64,000 nt of DNA, from NCBI GenBank assembly GCA_015222055.1, contig JADFUR010000066.1:1-64000 (forward strand). The letters are read 5' to 3'. This document shows, piece by piece, positions 34,918 through 44,309 of the stretch. The stretch comes from Bacteroidota bacterium. GTDB taxonomy: Bacteria; Bacteroidota; Bacteroidia; Bacteroidales; B39-G9. Below the pieces are notes generated by a model. The model saw only the letters and a program-made list of their open reading frames with translations. It made no database searches and had not been told where the DNA came from. Each line of letters opens with the position of its first letter. Position 1 is the stretch's first letter. A program made the position numbers and the translations under genes.

Positions 34918-37596
34918 TTAACCTGCATTTATTGTAGCACTGCCCGAGAAAATTGGAAGAACAATTTTTATTCCTGTAAACTTATGTTTCCAGTTTTCAA
35001 ATCCTGTAAATATTTCAACATTAAACAATAAAAAAACCTGATCAAGGCCATATCCCATTTCAAAATAATCTTTGTTATCTGCTGTTTTTAAATAATTGAG
35101 ATAAAGATTTTCTCTTATTAACGATTTATTCATTATTGGCAGGCGTTTTATTAGAATTCTATCATTATCGAATTTCAAACTAGCCTGAATAAAATAATCA
35201 TTCGTATTATGTGAATAATAGTTCAACAAACGAAAAGACCTAAAATCTGAATTACCTGAAATAAATGATGGATGAACCTGAAAATTTTTATAATCGGAAA
35301 AATGCATATTTGTTTTGTTAAAGAATAAGCCTGTGCTTACATTATATCGCAAATAACCAATAAAACCAATGCTTTTCCCTTGATATATTGAAGCTTGTAA
35401 AAACTGAAACGATGAGCTTGAATTAAAAAAATTATTTATTCCTTGTTTATAATCAACAGTAAACCTCGGGTATTTTGAATACATCATTATCTTCATATTA
35501 TTTTTAACCCTATAATAATACCTTGGCGTATAATTTATTTTAGCATTAAAAACAAAAGTTGATTGGTTTTCAAAAGCATTGGCATTTACAAAATCATTAT
35601 CAGGAATATTGCTTGTAAAAACAGTGTCGAAAGGATTTGTTAAATAAAAATAAGAATTATTATTTAGCTGTTTTTTGTAATTATATTCTAATCCGGTTGT
35701 GAGCGTTAATCCGTTAACGATATCAAATTTATGCTCAAGTTTAACAAAACTTTTCTCATATAAATTTACATAATTTTGTTTTAACATAAGTGTTGTAATC
35801 ATATTAACCGAAGGGAGCATGCTATTATCTCCATTAAAATCAAGAGTTTTAACACCTCCCGAAATATTTACAGAAGCACGCTTCATTGAATTATATCTAT
35901 AACTAAAAACGCCTGATGCAAGCAGTTTGTTTCTAGCTGTTGAATACGAAAAATTTTGTTTTATTAATATTCTTTTTCCACTTTCATATTTCTTTTTAAA
36001 AGAAAATTGTTTTTTCAACAGTAATCCTTCTACAGTATTGTATGAAGAACTATTAAGACCAAGCAATGCACTTGAAAAAAACTCAGCATCGGCATCTTCA
36101 TAAATATAAGTATTGCCAAAAAGTATGTGTATAAATTTGAATTGTTTTTTGGCTCGTTTAACAGAATCTTTATATTGCGGATTATTAAGAAGTATTGCAA
36201 TGGAATCTTTATTACGATAGCTGTTTTTTTCTGATTTGCTAAGAGTAACTGGCCTTATTGAATCCCAAAAAGAGAGGTCTCTATTTTTTGCATTGTCTAA
36301 AATTGTATAATTTTCTTTTATTTCCAATGGTCTTAATTTCGCTGATGATTTTGCGTCTTTTTCCATTATTCGCTTTAATTTTCGGGCATCTCTATTTTTA
36401 AGATTTTGTTTTTGTGTGATTTTATCAACTGCTCTTTTACTTGCATTTTGGTTCTCATAAATTAACTTTCTTGCTTTCTCATCTTCATTTTTCGATTTAA
36501 TTATACTATTACGAATCTGAGCCATTATTGTGTTGTCAATATTTTTATTGAGTTTTATATTCTTATAACTTACAGATGCAACATATTTATAATTTAATTT
36601 AACACCCATAACATCAACATTAGCATCAAAATTAAAACTTATTGGCATCCAGATATCTTTTTTAACGGGTGCATAAAGTTGTTTAATTATTACTGAAAAC
36701 ATCTTTTGTTCAAGCTCAAGATCAACACTATGAATATTCCAATAATCATCAGCAATATAGATGTAACCTGAAAACAAATCATAACCTTTTCGGCGAGGCA
36801 TTACTTTTATTTTATTTATTCTTCGTCCTTGGTCAGAAAAGGTGTTCTCTAATCGGAATGTATAAACAGAAAAGGCTCTCTTATCTAAAGGTAAGATTGG
36901 CGTTTTCATTTCATTATAAAGGCTTAGAGTAATATAATCCATTGGTTCAACATTTGAATTCCTGAACGAACTCTTCATTGCCACAATTTTTTTTTGAATA
37001 CCATTTGGAATGTCGTAATGAATATCTGTAATGTTTTCAAGCGTATATGATTTTCCCTCTTCAATTCCCTCCTTCTTCAAAATTTTCGTTAACAAGAAAG
37101 GTATGTTGTTAAAAAATGCAGTGCCTTTCAAATAAACCCTGCAATCGTAATAAGAAACCTGTTTAAGGTAATATTGACTCATCGCCATTGCCCTTCTCAT
37201 AACATAATAAGCTGGGTCTTCTTTTTTTGCACTTACTCTGATATCGGGAATTTGAAAACTTTGTGGTTTTAAAGTAATATCAATTGTTGAAAATTTATTA
37301 GCTAATATATTAAGCTTTATTGTTTGTGTTTTATACGACAAATGTTTAATAATAATATTATAACTCCCCTCGGGCATTTTAAAACTATAGCAACCACTAG
37401 CATCTGTTGTTGTGCCCCTTGTCAACTCTTTTACAAAGACAACAACAAAAGGTACTAATTTACCAGCCTCATCCCTAACAACACCTTTAAACCCTTGTGA
37501 TGTAACCTTATTACCAAATTCTTTTGTTTGTGAATAAACTCCTGTTGTAGTAATAATATTTATCAAAAATAAAGTAGCAAAAATCTTATTCATCAT
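34918..37596 (-). CDS. DUF5686 outer-membrane protein with carboxypeptidase-regulatory-like domain
   Basis: 892 residues. Signal peptide (about 1-22), regulatory-like beta domain (about 35-112: FKGVVRDEAGKLVPFVVVFV, ASGCYSFKMPEGSYNI), then the DUF5686 body with PAYYVMRRAMA, a long soluble region, a Lys-rich coiled segment (about 385-430: KARKLIYENQNASKRAV) and a C-terminal outer-membrane barrel of alternating aromatic strands. Common in Bacteroidota, of unknown function; the architecture is TonB-receptor-like but without a plug. It is monocistronic here. Confident for the family, not for a role. Confidence 0.82.
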   Translation of the reverse strand: MMNKIFATLFLINIITTTGVYSQTKEFGNKVTSQGFKGVVRDEAGKLVPFVVVFVKELTRGTTTDASGCYSFKMPEGSYNIIIKHLSYKTQTIKLNILANKFSTIDITLKPQSFQIPDIRVSAKKEDPAYYVMRRAMAMSQYYLKQVSYYDCRVYLKGTAFFNNIPFLLTKILKKEGIEEGKSYTLENITDIHYDIPNGIQKKIVAMKSSFRNSNVEPMDYITLSLYNEMKTPILPLDKRAFSVYTFRLENTFSDQGRRINKIKVMPRRKGYDLFSGYIYIADDYWNIHSVDLELEQKMFSVIIKQLYAPVKKDIWMPISFNFDANVDVMGVKLNYKYVASVSYKNIKLNKNIDNTIMAQIRNSIIKSKNEDEKARKLIYENQNASKRAVDKITQKQNLKNRDARKLKRIMEKDAKSSAKLRPLEIKENYTILDNAKNRDLSFWDSIRPVTLSKSEKNSYRNKDSIAILLNNPQYKDSVKRAKKQFKFIHILFGNTYIYEDADAEFFSSALLGLNSSSYNTVEGLLLKKQFSFKKKYESGKRILIKQNFSYSTARNKLLASGVFSYRYNSMKRASVNISGGVKTLDFNGDNSMLPSVNMITTLMLKQNYVNLYEKSFVKLEHKFDIVNGLTLTTGLEYNYKKQLNNNSYFYLTNPFDTVFTSNIPDNDFVNANAFENQSTFVFNAKINYTPRYYYRVKNNMKIMMYSKYPRFTVDYKQGINNFFNSSSSFQFLQASIYQGKSIGFIGYLRYNVSTGLFFNKTNMHFSDYKNFQVHPSFISGNSDFRSFRLLNYYSHNTNDYFIQASLKFDNDRILIKRLPIMNKSLIRENLYLNYLKTADNKDYFEMGYGLDQVFLLFNVEIFTGFENWKHKFTGIKIVLPIFSGSATINAG

Positions 37597-37714
37597 TTAT
37601 TTCAAATCATTTACCTTCACCATAATACAATTAATAGCATTATGAATAATAATAATTAAAACATGTGTTGTAAGTGAAACGGTCAACTTATAAAATTGTT
37701 ACTTCTATCGAAAT

Positions 37715-37787
37715 CTATTCATCCTCAACATAACCCAACACAGCATTAGAAACAGCTCTTGGCTTAAAAGGTAGCGAATAAATATTA
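37715..37787 (-). pseudogene. Ghost of the C-terminus of the glycosyltransferase-glycosidase gene
   Basis: Read leftward this 73-base piece encodes IYSLPFKPRAVSNAVLGYV and then EDE-stop, against IYSLPPEPRAVSNAVLGYV EDV-stop at the end of the large gene at 38780. The + strand is identical for 45 bases (37720-37764 versus 38785-38829). The copy therefore lies on the far side of the metallophosphoesterase gene, as left by insertion of that gene or by tandem duplication and deletion of a paralogue. The remaining gap 37597-37909 holds nothing I recognise. Confidence 0.8.
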
Positions 37788-37909
37788 AAAAAAAATTAAA
37801 TCCACCTAGATTAAACAAAAAAAATTATAAATTAGCATTGTGTATAATCTGATTTTTTTCTTTACATTGAATTCTCAAATTTGCTTATAAAAATATTAAT
37901 TTAAATCTT

Positions 37910-38773
37910 ATGCAACAAAAAACAACATCTTATTCTGTCTATAAACTTATAATTCCTTTTTTTCTTATTGCAATAATTGTTCTTTCTTCTTGTAAAAAAA
38001 ACGAAATATTACCTGATGAAATAAAAACATATATTCATATATCACATACAAGAACAGATAAAAATCCATATATGGACATCATTGTTGAAAATATGAATTT
38101 TAAAAAATTCGATATGTTGTGGTTTGGTGGTGATATGGCTACATTAACTTCAGCAGATACGGTAACAATGCAACATGTTGATAGTATATTTAATTTAGGA
38201 GATGAAAACACATTATGGTCATTAGGTAATCATGATTATACTAATTTAGATCTTATTCAGAATTTTACTCACAGACCTAATTATTACACCTTTCATAAAG
38301 ATAAAATAACTTTTTTTGTAACAGACACTCAAGACAGTCTAAGTAATCTGGTTAATGAACAGAAAGCATTGTTTCAACAAATTGTTGATACGATTCAGAA
38401 TTCAAATTATTTTATTCTTTTACACCACAAATTAATCTGGATGTATGGCAATCCAAATTTAGAGCCGCTCATCAATTCTGTTTCAAATGCAGGATTGGGT
38501 AGCTGTTTTTATTGCATTAATCCAAACAACTTTTACTCCGACATTTACCCTGGTCTAGTTGAAATGAAAAAAAGAGGAATAGAAGTTATTTGTATTGGCG
38601 GGGATATCGGATTTAATACAAAAAAATTTGAATATAAAACTAAAGATGGAATATATTTCCTTGCTTCAGGAATTAATTCAGGAGATCCCGACAATAAAAT
38701 TCTTATTTTTAAAAATAATTTAACTACAAATCAATTAAAATGGCAATTCAAGCTATTGTCTGATTATCAGTAA
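37910..38773 (+). CDS. Metallophosphoesterase-fold lipoprotein with altered metal site
   Basis: 287 residues. Lipoprotein signal ending VLSSC (Cys about 27). Calcineurin-like landmarks are FGGDMATL (about 66-73), SLGNHDYTN (about 102-110), LLHHKLIW (about 166-173) and CIGGDIGFN (about 227-235). The first motif, normally D-x-H, reads HISHTRT, and the last, normally G-H-x-H, reads GGDIG. Several metal ligands are thus lacking or shifted, so activity is uncertain. It is exported and lipid-anchored. It is bracketed by the duplicated tail of the large gene, suggesting it arrived by insertion; its direction is opposite to that of both neighbours. Confidence 0.72.
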   Translation: MQQKTTSYSVYKLIIPFFLIAIIVLSSCKKNEILPDEIKTYIHISHTRTDKNPYMDIIVENMNFKKFDMLWFGGDMATLTSADTVTMQHVDSIFNLGDENTLWSLGNHDYTNLDLIQNFTHRPNYYTFHKDKITFFVTDTQDSLSNLVNEQKALFQQIVDTIQNSNYFILLHHKLIWMYGNPNLEPLINSVSNAGLGSCFYCINPNNFYSDIYPGLVEMKKRGIEVICIGGDIGFNTKKFEYKTKDGIYFLASGINSGDPDNKILIFKNNLTTNQLKWQFKLLSDYQ

Positions 38774-38779
38774 ATACAC

Positions 38780-41700
38780 TTACACATCCTCAACATAACC
38801 CAACACAGCATTAGAAACAGCTCTTGGCTCGGGAGGTAATGAATAAATATTACTTTCGTAATTATGATTATATGGAGAGATATTTAATGTTTTATCATCA
38901 ACAACTAGAGTACTGCTACCGCCCGGGTCAAACCCCATAGCTTTCACTATGTCAAATTTCAACATTATATCTGCCATATCAATATGTGTAGCACCAACAG
39001 ATTCTCTAATTCGTCCATTTATTGTCAATACACATAAATTTCCTTTTTTATCAATTCCAACAGCAATTTTAGGCCCTCTCATATCTGTATAATCTAATCT
39101 TGCAGCTTGGGTTTTTATTGAATTTTTTGTTTTCCATCCTTCTCTAATCATATTAAGAACATTCTTACCATGATTAACCAACATTGGTCCTGCTTCAACG
39201 GCATGTTGAATATTTTTCAATCCTTTAATTTTAATAGTTAGTTTCTTGCCAATCTTATCCCACGATTTTGGAAACTTCTTTTCTGGGAAAGAAAGAGTAA
39301 TCCCAACAGGTATAATTTTAACTTCTTCGTTCTGTTTTGTATGAATAACTTCTTTAATTGTATTTCCGGCTAACCTAACAACTACGCGTCCATTTCCTTC
39401 AATACTTTCTTTTTCGTGTAATAAATCATAATATGCAATATTATTTTCGGGTATTATCATATTATAACTATCTGAAGATAATTCAATTGTTTTTTTCGAA
39501 TCAGAAATTGTAATTCCTTTACTTGCATTAACCCTTTTAATATCTATAGAGCCATCTTTATAAATTAACAGTGCTGGTTTATTAAACAAAGGAGGACTAA
39601 CTAATTTACCATCAGAAATAAGCAATCCAAGAGGAGAGCCAATATAAGATTCGGGCAAGCCTAATTTACCAACAAGCTCTGCATTAAGAATATATCCACC
39701 ATTCCAAGCAATTCTTGTATTCTTTTTAAATTCCTTATTAAACTCTTTTACAAAAGTTGTTACTTTTTTAGTTTTGTCAATGCTTGTTTTAATAACAAAG
39801 CCCCATTTTTTGTCATTTAAATTAACTTTAGCAATAACTCCGTTCCATGGCATACCATCTTTATATAAACCACTTACAAATGAATATTCGACATCTTCTT
39901 TTTCGGTTTTATTCTTTTTTAATTTAGCCAGCACTAAGCTAATTGGCGAACCATTTTGTTCTGCATCTTTTTTTAATATTGAAAAAATTTTCTCTTCGCC
40001 ATGTTCTTCACAGAGATTTTTAAACAAATCACTTTTTAATGTTTCGCTAAAATTTTTTGATGTTTGAATAGGAGTTGGATAAGCTAAGGTTGTCCTCATT
40101 CCTGCAGGAACGTATTGTATATAACCACTATCTGAAGGTATCCCCATAAAATTAGCAGTTAATTCATTCGTAATTTTACCAATATGAAACCTATCAATAT
40201 CAACAATATCTGTCATTAAAGCTGCATTACGACGTACAGAAATAATAAATCCATTTTCATCTTTTATTTGATGTAAAATTTTTAAAGCTTCCTCTCCTAT
40301 CTGAGGAAAATGAATTCCCACACTATATTGCTCACTACTAACAATTCTAATTATCTTCTTTTCATACAAAAGTGTTAATTCTTTATCATGTCCACCAATA
40401 AAATAATTTGTTATGTCTTTAATTGTTAACCACTTACCTAGACGGTTTTTTTGAGCAAAAATGTATATTGGCGCAATTGGTTTTTTAAAATCTGTAATAT
40501 GTTTCTCTGTTAATTCATCATTTATTGACAATTTTAAACGAGCTCTCACAGGCTGCAATGCAAAAAATTCCAATTCGTATTTAATATACTTTCCGGGGAA
40601 ATAAGCAATGGGCAAATTAGCTTTTAACTTCTCAATTAATTTATATCTATCGTCAATTGCAAGATAATAGCTTGATGTTAATTGCGATAATGCCAAATTC
40701 CAGTCGGTAAAAAAATGCGAACTTTGAATAACTTGTTTACTATGACTAGGCTTAATAATTTGAATATACATCATATTTATAAGCCCTGTTAACTCCTGAA
40801 AAGTAAAATCTTGATAAGGATAATAATTCTTATTTCGATGTCTGTATGAAAACGAATGGTCGTGCCTTATAGAGACCTCCCCTTTTTTATAATTAAAAAT
40901 ATTATCGACAGCATTATAAAAACTAAAAATTGTTTTTTTAGGGACTTCCTCAATATTGGGATTATAATTACATAATTTATAAGCAAAATCAAAAGTACGT
41001 CCTCTTATTTTTTGCTGCTCGGCTCTAAAATAACTTGGGTCAATAAGCGATTTTAGATAAATCATAAAAGCTAATCGTCCATATCCCGGCAAATATTGCC
41101 TGTTTTCATCATTAATAATACTTTTTAAATCATCATTAGTAAATTCTACTATGTTTTTATATTCGCTTAATGATTTTTTAGCTGTTTGAATAGATTTAGT
41201 ATTTGGTTTTAATTGCAAATACAACTTATAAAAAATATCTTCAAAATTTTTCGACAACGATTCTATACTATATCTTTTTTGAACAACATTTTTATTTTGT
41301 TCAATCTCATCAATAAATTTATGTGGAAATAATACTCTTAATATAATATCATGAACATGTTTGCTTGTTATTTCTTTCCCAACGAACTCAATTACTTTAA
41401 GCCTTTCTTTTTCGGGCAAATGCTCACCAATTACTTCTGAATAAACATTCTCGGGGTAATATCTTCGGCAAAAAATTGGCACTCCGGCTGCTGCAGCCTC
41501 AATTATTGGCAAGCCCCGCCCCTCGGTTTTACTAGGCAATAAAATTAGCGAAGCAATGCTGTATAAATTCGGAATATTTATTGGTTCTTTAAATTTCAGT
41601 TTAAAGTGTTCTTTGTCAAGCTCACTAAACATAAATGCCAAATGTATTCTTTCGTGAAATTCCTGAGGAATCTCATCTGCCATCTCATAAAAATGAACTA

Positions 41701-42961
41701 ACAATTTATTAAAATAGCTATACTGTCCGAGAGGAATTGGTCCGGTAACAAGTATTGTTAATTTTAGTTGTGACGATTCTTTAAATTTATTTATAAAAAT
41801 TTTATTGTTAAATAATTTTTTAACAAGAGAGAATCCTGTTTCAATTCTTTTTCGTGAAATAATTCTTGTTGGCTGCAAAAACATGATGTTCTCATCCGTA
41901 AAACCATTTGCAATTTTTGACTTCCCTCCTAATTTGAGCAAAATAGGTTCAGGATTCTCTGGATCGACAAGCGATGAATTTATTACATCTTTAACAGAAT
42001 AGGCAATTAATGAATCTTGATATCTGCTTAATATTTTTTTAATTTGAATAAATGTGTTTATTTTTTCACGTTTTGTGATATTAAGGTATTCTTGAGTATC
42101 AACAGCTGTTCCAAGTTCAGCTACGTTAGCAGGATTATGACCGTTTTCACATATTAAATGCCGAGTCTGTCGTTTATTAATATTTATTGAAACCCACGAA
42201 CGAGATTCCCATGGGAACAGAACTTCAATCTGCGAAAAGAATTCTCCCACATCGGAATTTTTGAAAAAGAAATCGCGTGGTCCTTCTTTCGCTTTTTTAT
42301 TTTTTATATCAACCTCTTTGCTACCGCCCTCCCAGTAATAATCATGACTGTTATTCAATACAGGAATGCCAAGATATTCAGAAACCAAAACTGTTGCAAG
42401 GCTTAAAGATACATTTCCCGGATTTGAACAAATATTTATTAAATAAAGCAATCTTATATTGTTTTCTTCAATATAATTACCTAGTTTTCCGGCAATAATT
42501 AAAACCTGTTCCCAAAATTTTATAATTAAAGCATTATACTCTTTGCTGCCACGCTCAAGTTTTGTGAAGAAAAAATCTTTGTATAATGTCCAATCGTCAA
42601 AGCCTTTTATCTCTTCAATTTCGAGTTTTTTTACATCGGGTTGAATAAATTCATCTGCCTCAGGGTGTATTTCTCCTGCAATATAGTGCATCGTGCTTTG
42701 CGGAAAAAACTGACGAAATATACGTGCATACTTATCAACTTCAATTGTAACTCCGTCTATTGAAAAATAAAAAGTAATAAATGCTATTGCAGATTTGTTT
42801 AATTCTTTTTTAAAATCATTGAATGTGCCGTTATATTTTGCTGTGGGTATTGGCTTTTCTTCTTTTACCCTGTCAATAAACAAACCTAAATCAAACCAGG
42901 TGTTAATTTTTTCATTTTTTAATTGTCTTAGCATCTCTTTTACAGCCATTCTTTGCTCCAT
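38780..42961 (-). CDS. Giant fusion: GT-B glycosyltransferase + phosphodiester glycosidase (NAGPA) protein
   Basis: 1393 residues, no signal peptide, so presumably cytoplasmic. Residues about 150-560 look like a GT-B glycosyltransferase: the acceptor-side SHDYYWEGG (205-213), then KTEGRGLPIIEAAAAGVPIF (478-497), a GT4-type nucleotide-sugar signature. Residues about 600-1040 form a large region I cannot assign (RHDHSFSYRHRN, FPGKYIKYELEFFALQPVRA). Residues about 1050-1390 are a phosphodiester glycosidase domain: FVSGLYKDGMPWNGV, RIAWNGGYI, ARLDYTDMRGPKIAVGID, and GFDPGGSSTLVV. In animals this fold removes GlcNAc from GlcNAc-phosphodiesters. The combination in one chain suggests making and unmaking of a phosphate-linked glycan. 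It is probably monocistronic. Confidence 0.78.
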   Translation of the reverse strand: MEQRMAVKEMLRQLKNEKINTWFDLGLFIDRVKEEKPIPTAKYNGTFNDFKKELNKSAIAFITFYFSIDGVTIEVDKYARIFRQFFPQSTMHYIAGEIHPEADEFIQPDVKKLEIEEIKGFDDWTLYKDFFFTKLERGSKEYNALIIKFWEQVLIIAGKLGNYIEENNIRLLYLINICSNPGNVSLSLATVLVSEYLGIPVLNNSHDYYWEGGSKEVDIKNKKAKEGPRDFFFKNSDVGEFFSQIEVLFPWESRSWVSININKRQTRHLICENGHNPANVAELGTAVDTQEYLNITKREKINTFIQIKKILSRYQDSLIAYSVKDVINSSLVDPENPEPILLKLGGKSKIANGFTDENIMFLQPTRIISRKRIETGFSLVKKLFNNKIFINKFKESSQLKLTILVTGPIPLGQYSYFNKLLVHFYEMADEIPQEFHERIHLAFMFSELDKEHFKLKFKEPINIPNLYSIASLILLPSKTEGRGLPIIEAAAAGVPIFCRRYYPENVYSEVIGEHLPEKERLKVIEFVGKEITSKHVHDIILRVLFPHKFIDEIEQNKNVVQKRYSIESLSKNFEDIFYKLYLQLKPNTKSIQTAKKSLSEYKNIVEFTNDDLKSIINDENRQYLPGYGRLAFMIYLKSLIDPSYFRAEQQKIRGRTFDFAYKLCNYNPNIEEVPKKTIFSFYNAVDNIFNYKKGEVSIRHDHSFSYRHRNKNYYPYQDFTFQELTGLINMMYIQIIKPSHSKQVIQSSHFFTDWNLALSQLTSSYYLAIDDRYKLIEKLKANLPIAYFPGKYIKYELEFFALQPVRARLKLSINDELTEKHITDFKKPIAPIYIFAQKNRLGKWLTIKDITNYFIGGHDKELTLLYEKKIIRIVSSEQYSVGIHFPQIGEEALKILHQIKDENGFIISVRRNAALMTDIVDIDRFHIGKITNELTANFMGIPSDSGYIQYVPAGMRTTLAYPTPIQTSKNFSETLKSDLFKNLCEEHGEEKIFSILKKDAEQNGSPISLVLAKLKKNKTEKEDVEYSFVSGLYKDGMPWNGVIAKVNLNDKKWGFVIKTSIDKTKKVTTFVKEFNKEFKKNTRIAWNGGYILNAELVGKLGLPESYIGSPLGLLISDGKLVSPPLFNKPALLIYKDGSIDIKRVNASKGITISDSKKTIELSSDSYNMIIPENNIAYYDLLHEKESIEGNGRVVVRLAGNTIKEVIHTKQNEEVKIIPVGITLSFPEKKFPKSWDKIGKKLTIKIKGLKNIQHAVEAGPMLVNHGKNVLNMIREGWKTKNSIKTQAARLDYTDMRGPKIAVGIDKKGNLCVLTINGRIRESVGATHIDMADIMLKFDIVKAMGFDPGGSSTLVVDDKTLNISPYNHNYESNIYSLPPEPRAVSNAVLGYVEDV

Positions 42962-43155
42962 AATTTCTCCTTTTTATTTTCCCGAAATAAATTTAATAAA
43001 ATTTATGGGTTTTTTTGGATTTTTGAAGAATATTTTTATTAAAAAATTGTTGCTGGAAATAAAAATCTTTATCAACAAATGAATATGGCATATTATTTGT
43101 TTGAACAAACAATAGTTCTCTTTTATAAACAATTAATTAATTTAAACTTTTAAAA

Positions 43156-43758
43156 ATGAAAAAAATATTTTTAACTTTAGCAACACTCAGTTTTTCTTTA
43201 CTTGTTATATCACAAGAAGTTACAAAACAAAAAGAAGTTGGACTGGCTTTTCGCAATTTAGACAATTTTGGTTTTACCTTTAAAACAGGAACAAACAACT
43301 CTTTATGGAGGTTTAATACTCTCTTTATTAATGGTGATAATATTGATGAAATAGAGGATAGTTTAACAACTAAAAGAAAATCTATGGGATTTGGTATAAC
43401 AATTGGTAAAGAATACAGAAAAGTTATAGTAAAAAATTTGGAATTTAGATATGGGGCTGATTTATCATTTAACTATCGTTATTCAAAATATGATTATGAT
43501 GATAAAACTATAAATAATTTTGATAATTCAAGTGAACAAACAAAATATACACCAGGAATAAATTTAGTGCTTGGCATTAATTATGTCTTTAATAATAATC
43601 TTATTGTAGGTGCAGAGGTCTTGCCATATTTTAGTTATTCAACAGGCTCTGTAACAAAAAAGCATTCTTCTGGCGATAAGATTAAAAGTGATCTTTCACA
43701 ATTTAATTATGGATTGTCAAACACTTCAGTTTTAGTGTCTTTAGCTTATAGGTTTTAA
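43156..43758 (+). CDS. Outer-membrane beta-barrel protein
   Basis: 200 residues. Signal peptide (MKKIFLTLATLSFSLLVIS, cleaved near QEV), then alternating strands rich in Tyr/Phe and ending in LAYRF, the terminal phenylalanine that marks barrel proteins for the BAM complex. Size fits an 8-stranded barrel. The 194-base gap before it, shared with the divergent giant gene, has a TTGTTTG-AA-CAAACAA inverted repeat (43097-43112). Function unknown. Confidence 0.7.
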   Translation: MKKIFLTLATLSFSLLVISQEVTKQKEVGLAFRNLDNFGFTFKTGTNNSLWRFNTLFINGDNIDEIEDSLTTKRKSMGFGITIGKEYRKVIVKNLEFRYGADLSFNYRYSKYDYDDKTINNFDNSSEQTKYTPGINLVLGINYVFNNNLIVGAEVLPYFSYSTGSVTKKHSSGDKIKSDLSQFNYGLSNTSVLVSLAYRF

Positions 43759-44192
43759 CAAAAAAACAATTTCTACAATGTTAATTTTTTTATCAAATTA
43801 ACAATTTGTTTTTTTGTAAATGTCAACCCACAAACAATTGCAGTTTATTAATTTACGAAATAAATTTAGTTGGTTGTTTGTGGTTTAACACTGCTGTTAT
43901 AAAGTACTTAGAACTACTTGCTAATAGCAAAAAATTTAATTGAATTAGGCTTTTAATCAATACCATCTAAGGTCTTCATTCTGTCCGCCAGCTGGCGGAT
44001 CAGAATCTGTTTTTATCAATAATTGTTTTTTTAAGTAGATGCCTAAACAAATTCGGCATGAATATGGTATTTTTATCATTAAACATAAGCGGTTGAATAG
44101 CCTAAAATTGGTATTGTTTTAGTTATTTGTTATGTGCTTAATTTACAAATACTTATATTATAATAATCGGAATTTACTAGCTAATAAGCTAC
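43759..44192. other. Gene-poor stretch with a perfect GC-rich palindrome
   Basis: Between 43759 and 44309 there is no intact gene. TCCGCCAGCTGGCGGA (43984-43999) is a perfect 16-bp palindrome, strikingly GC-rich for this sequence. CCACAAACAA near 43830 and TTGTTTGTGG near 43873 form another inverted pair. The rest is AT-rich with stops in all frames, and a small gene remnant follows at 44193. Confidence 0.5.
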
Positions 44193-44285
44193 CTATTCAT
44201 CCTTTTTCACTGCCTGAATACCTTCTTTAGCTTTTGCATAATCGGGATGTTCGAGAAGTTGTTTAAAATTTTCGGGCAAAAAAGC
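44193..44285 (-). pseudogene. Remnant of the C-terminus of an unidentified protein
   Basis: Leftward the stretch reads AFLPENFKQLLEHPDYAKAK and then EGIQAVKKDE-stop, a sensible acidic/basic helical tail, but a stop codon lies directly before it. It looks like the last 30 codons of a lost gene. The pattern is tetratricopeptide-like, but too short to assign. It lies just downstream of the DUF2079 gene. Confidence 0.45.
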
Positions 44286-44309
44286 CTAATATAAAAACAA
44301 TTAAAATTT

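Noticed and set aside
37910..38773. Insertion sequence as the cause of the duplicated tail
   Set aside because: No transposase and no terminal inverted repeats; the inserted gene encodes a metallophosphoesterase.
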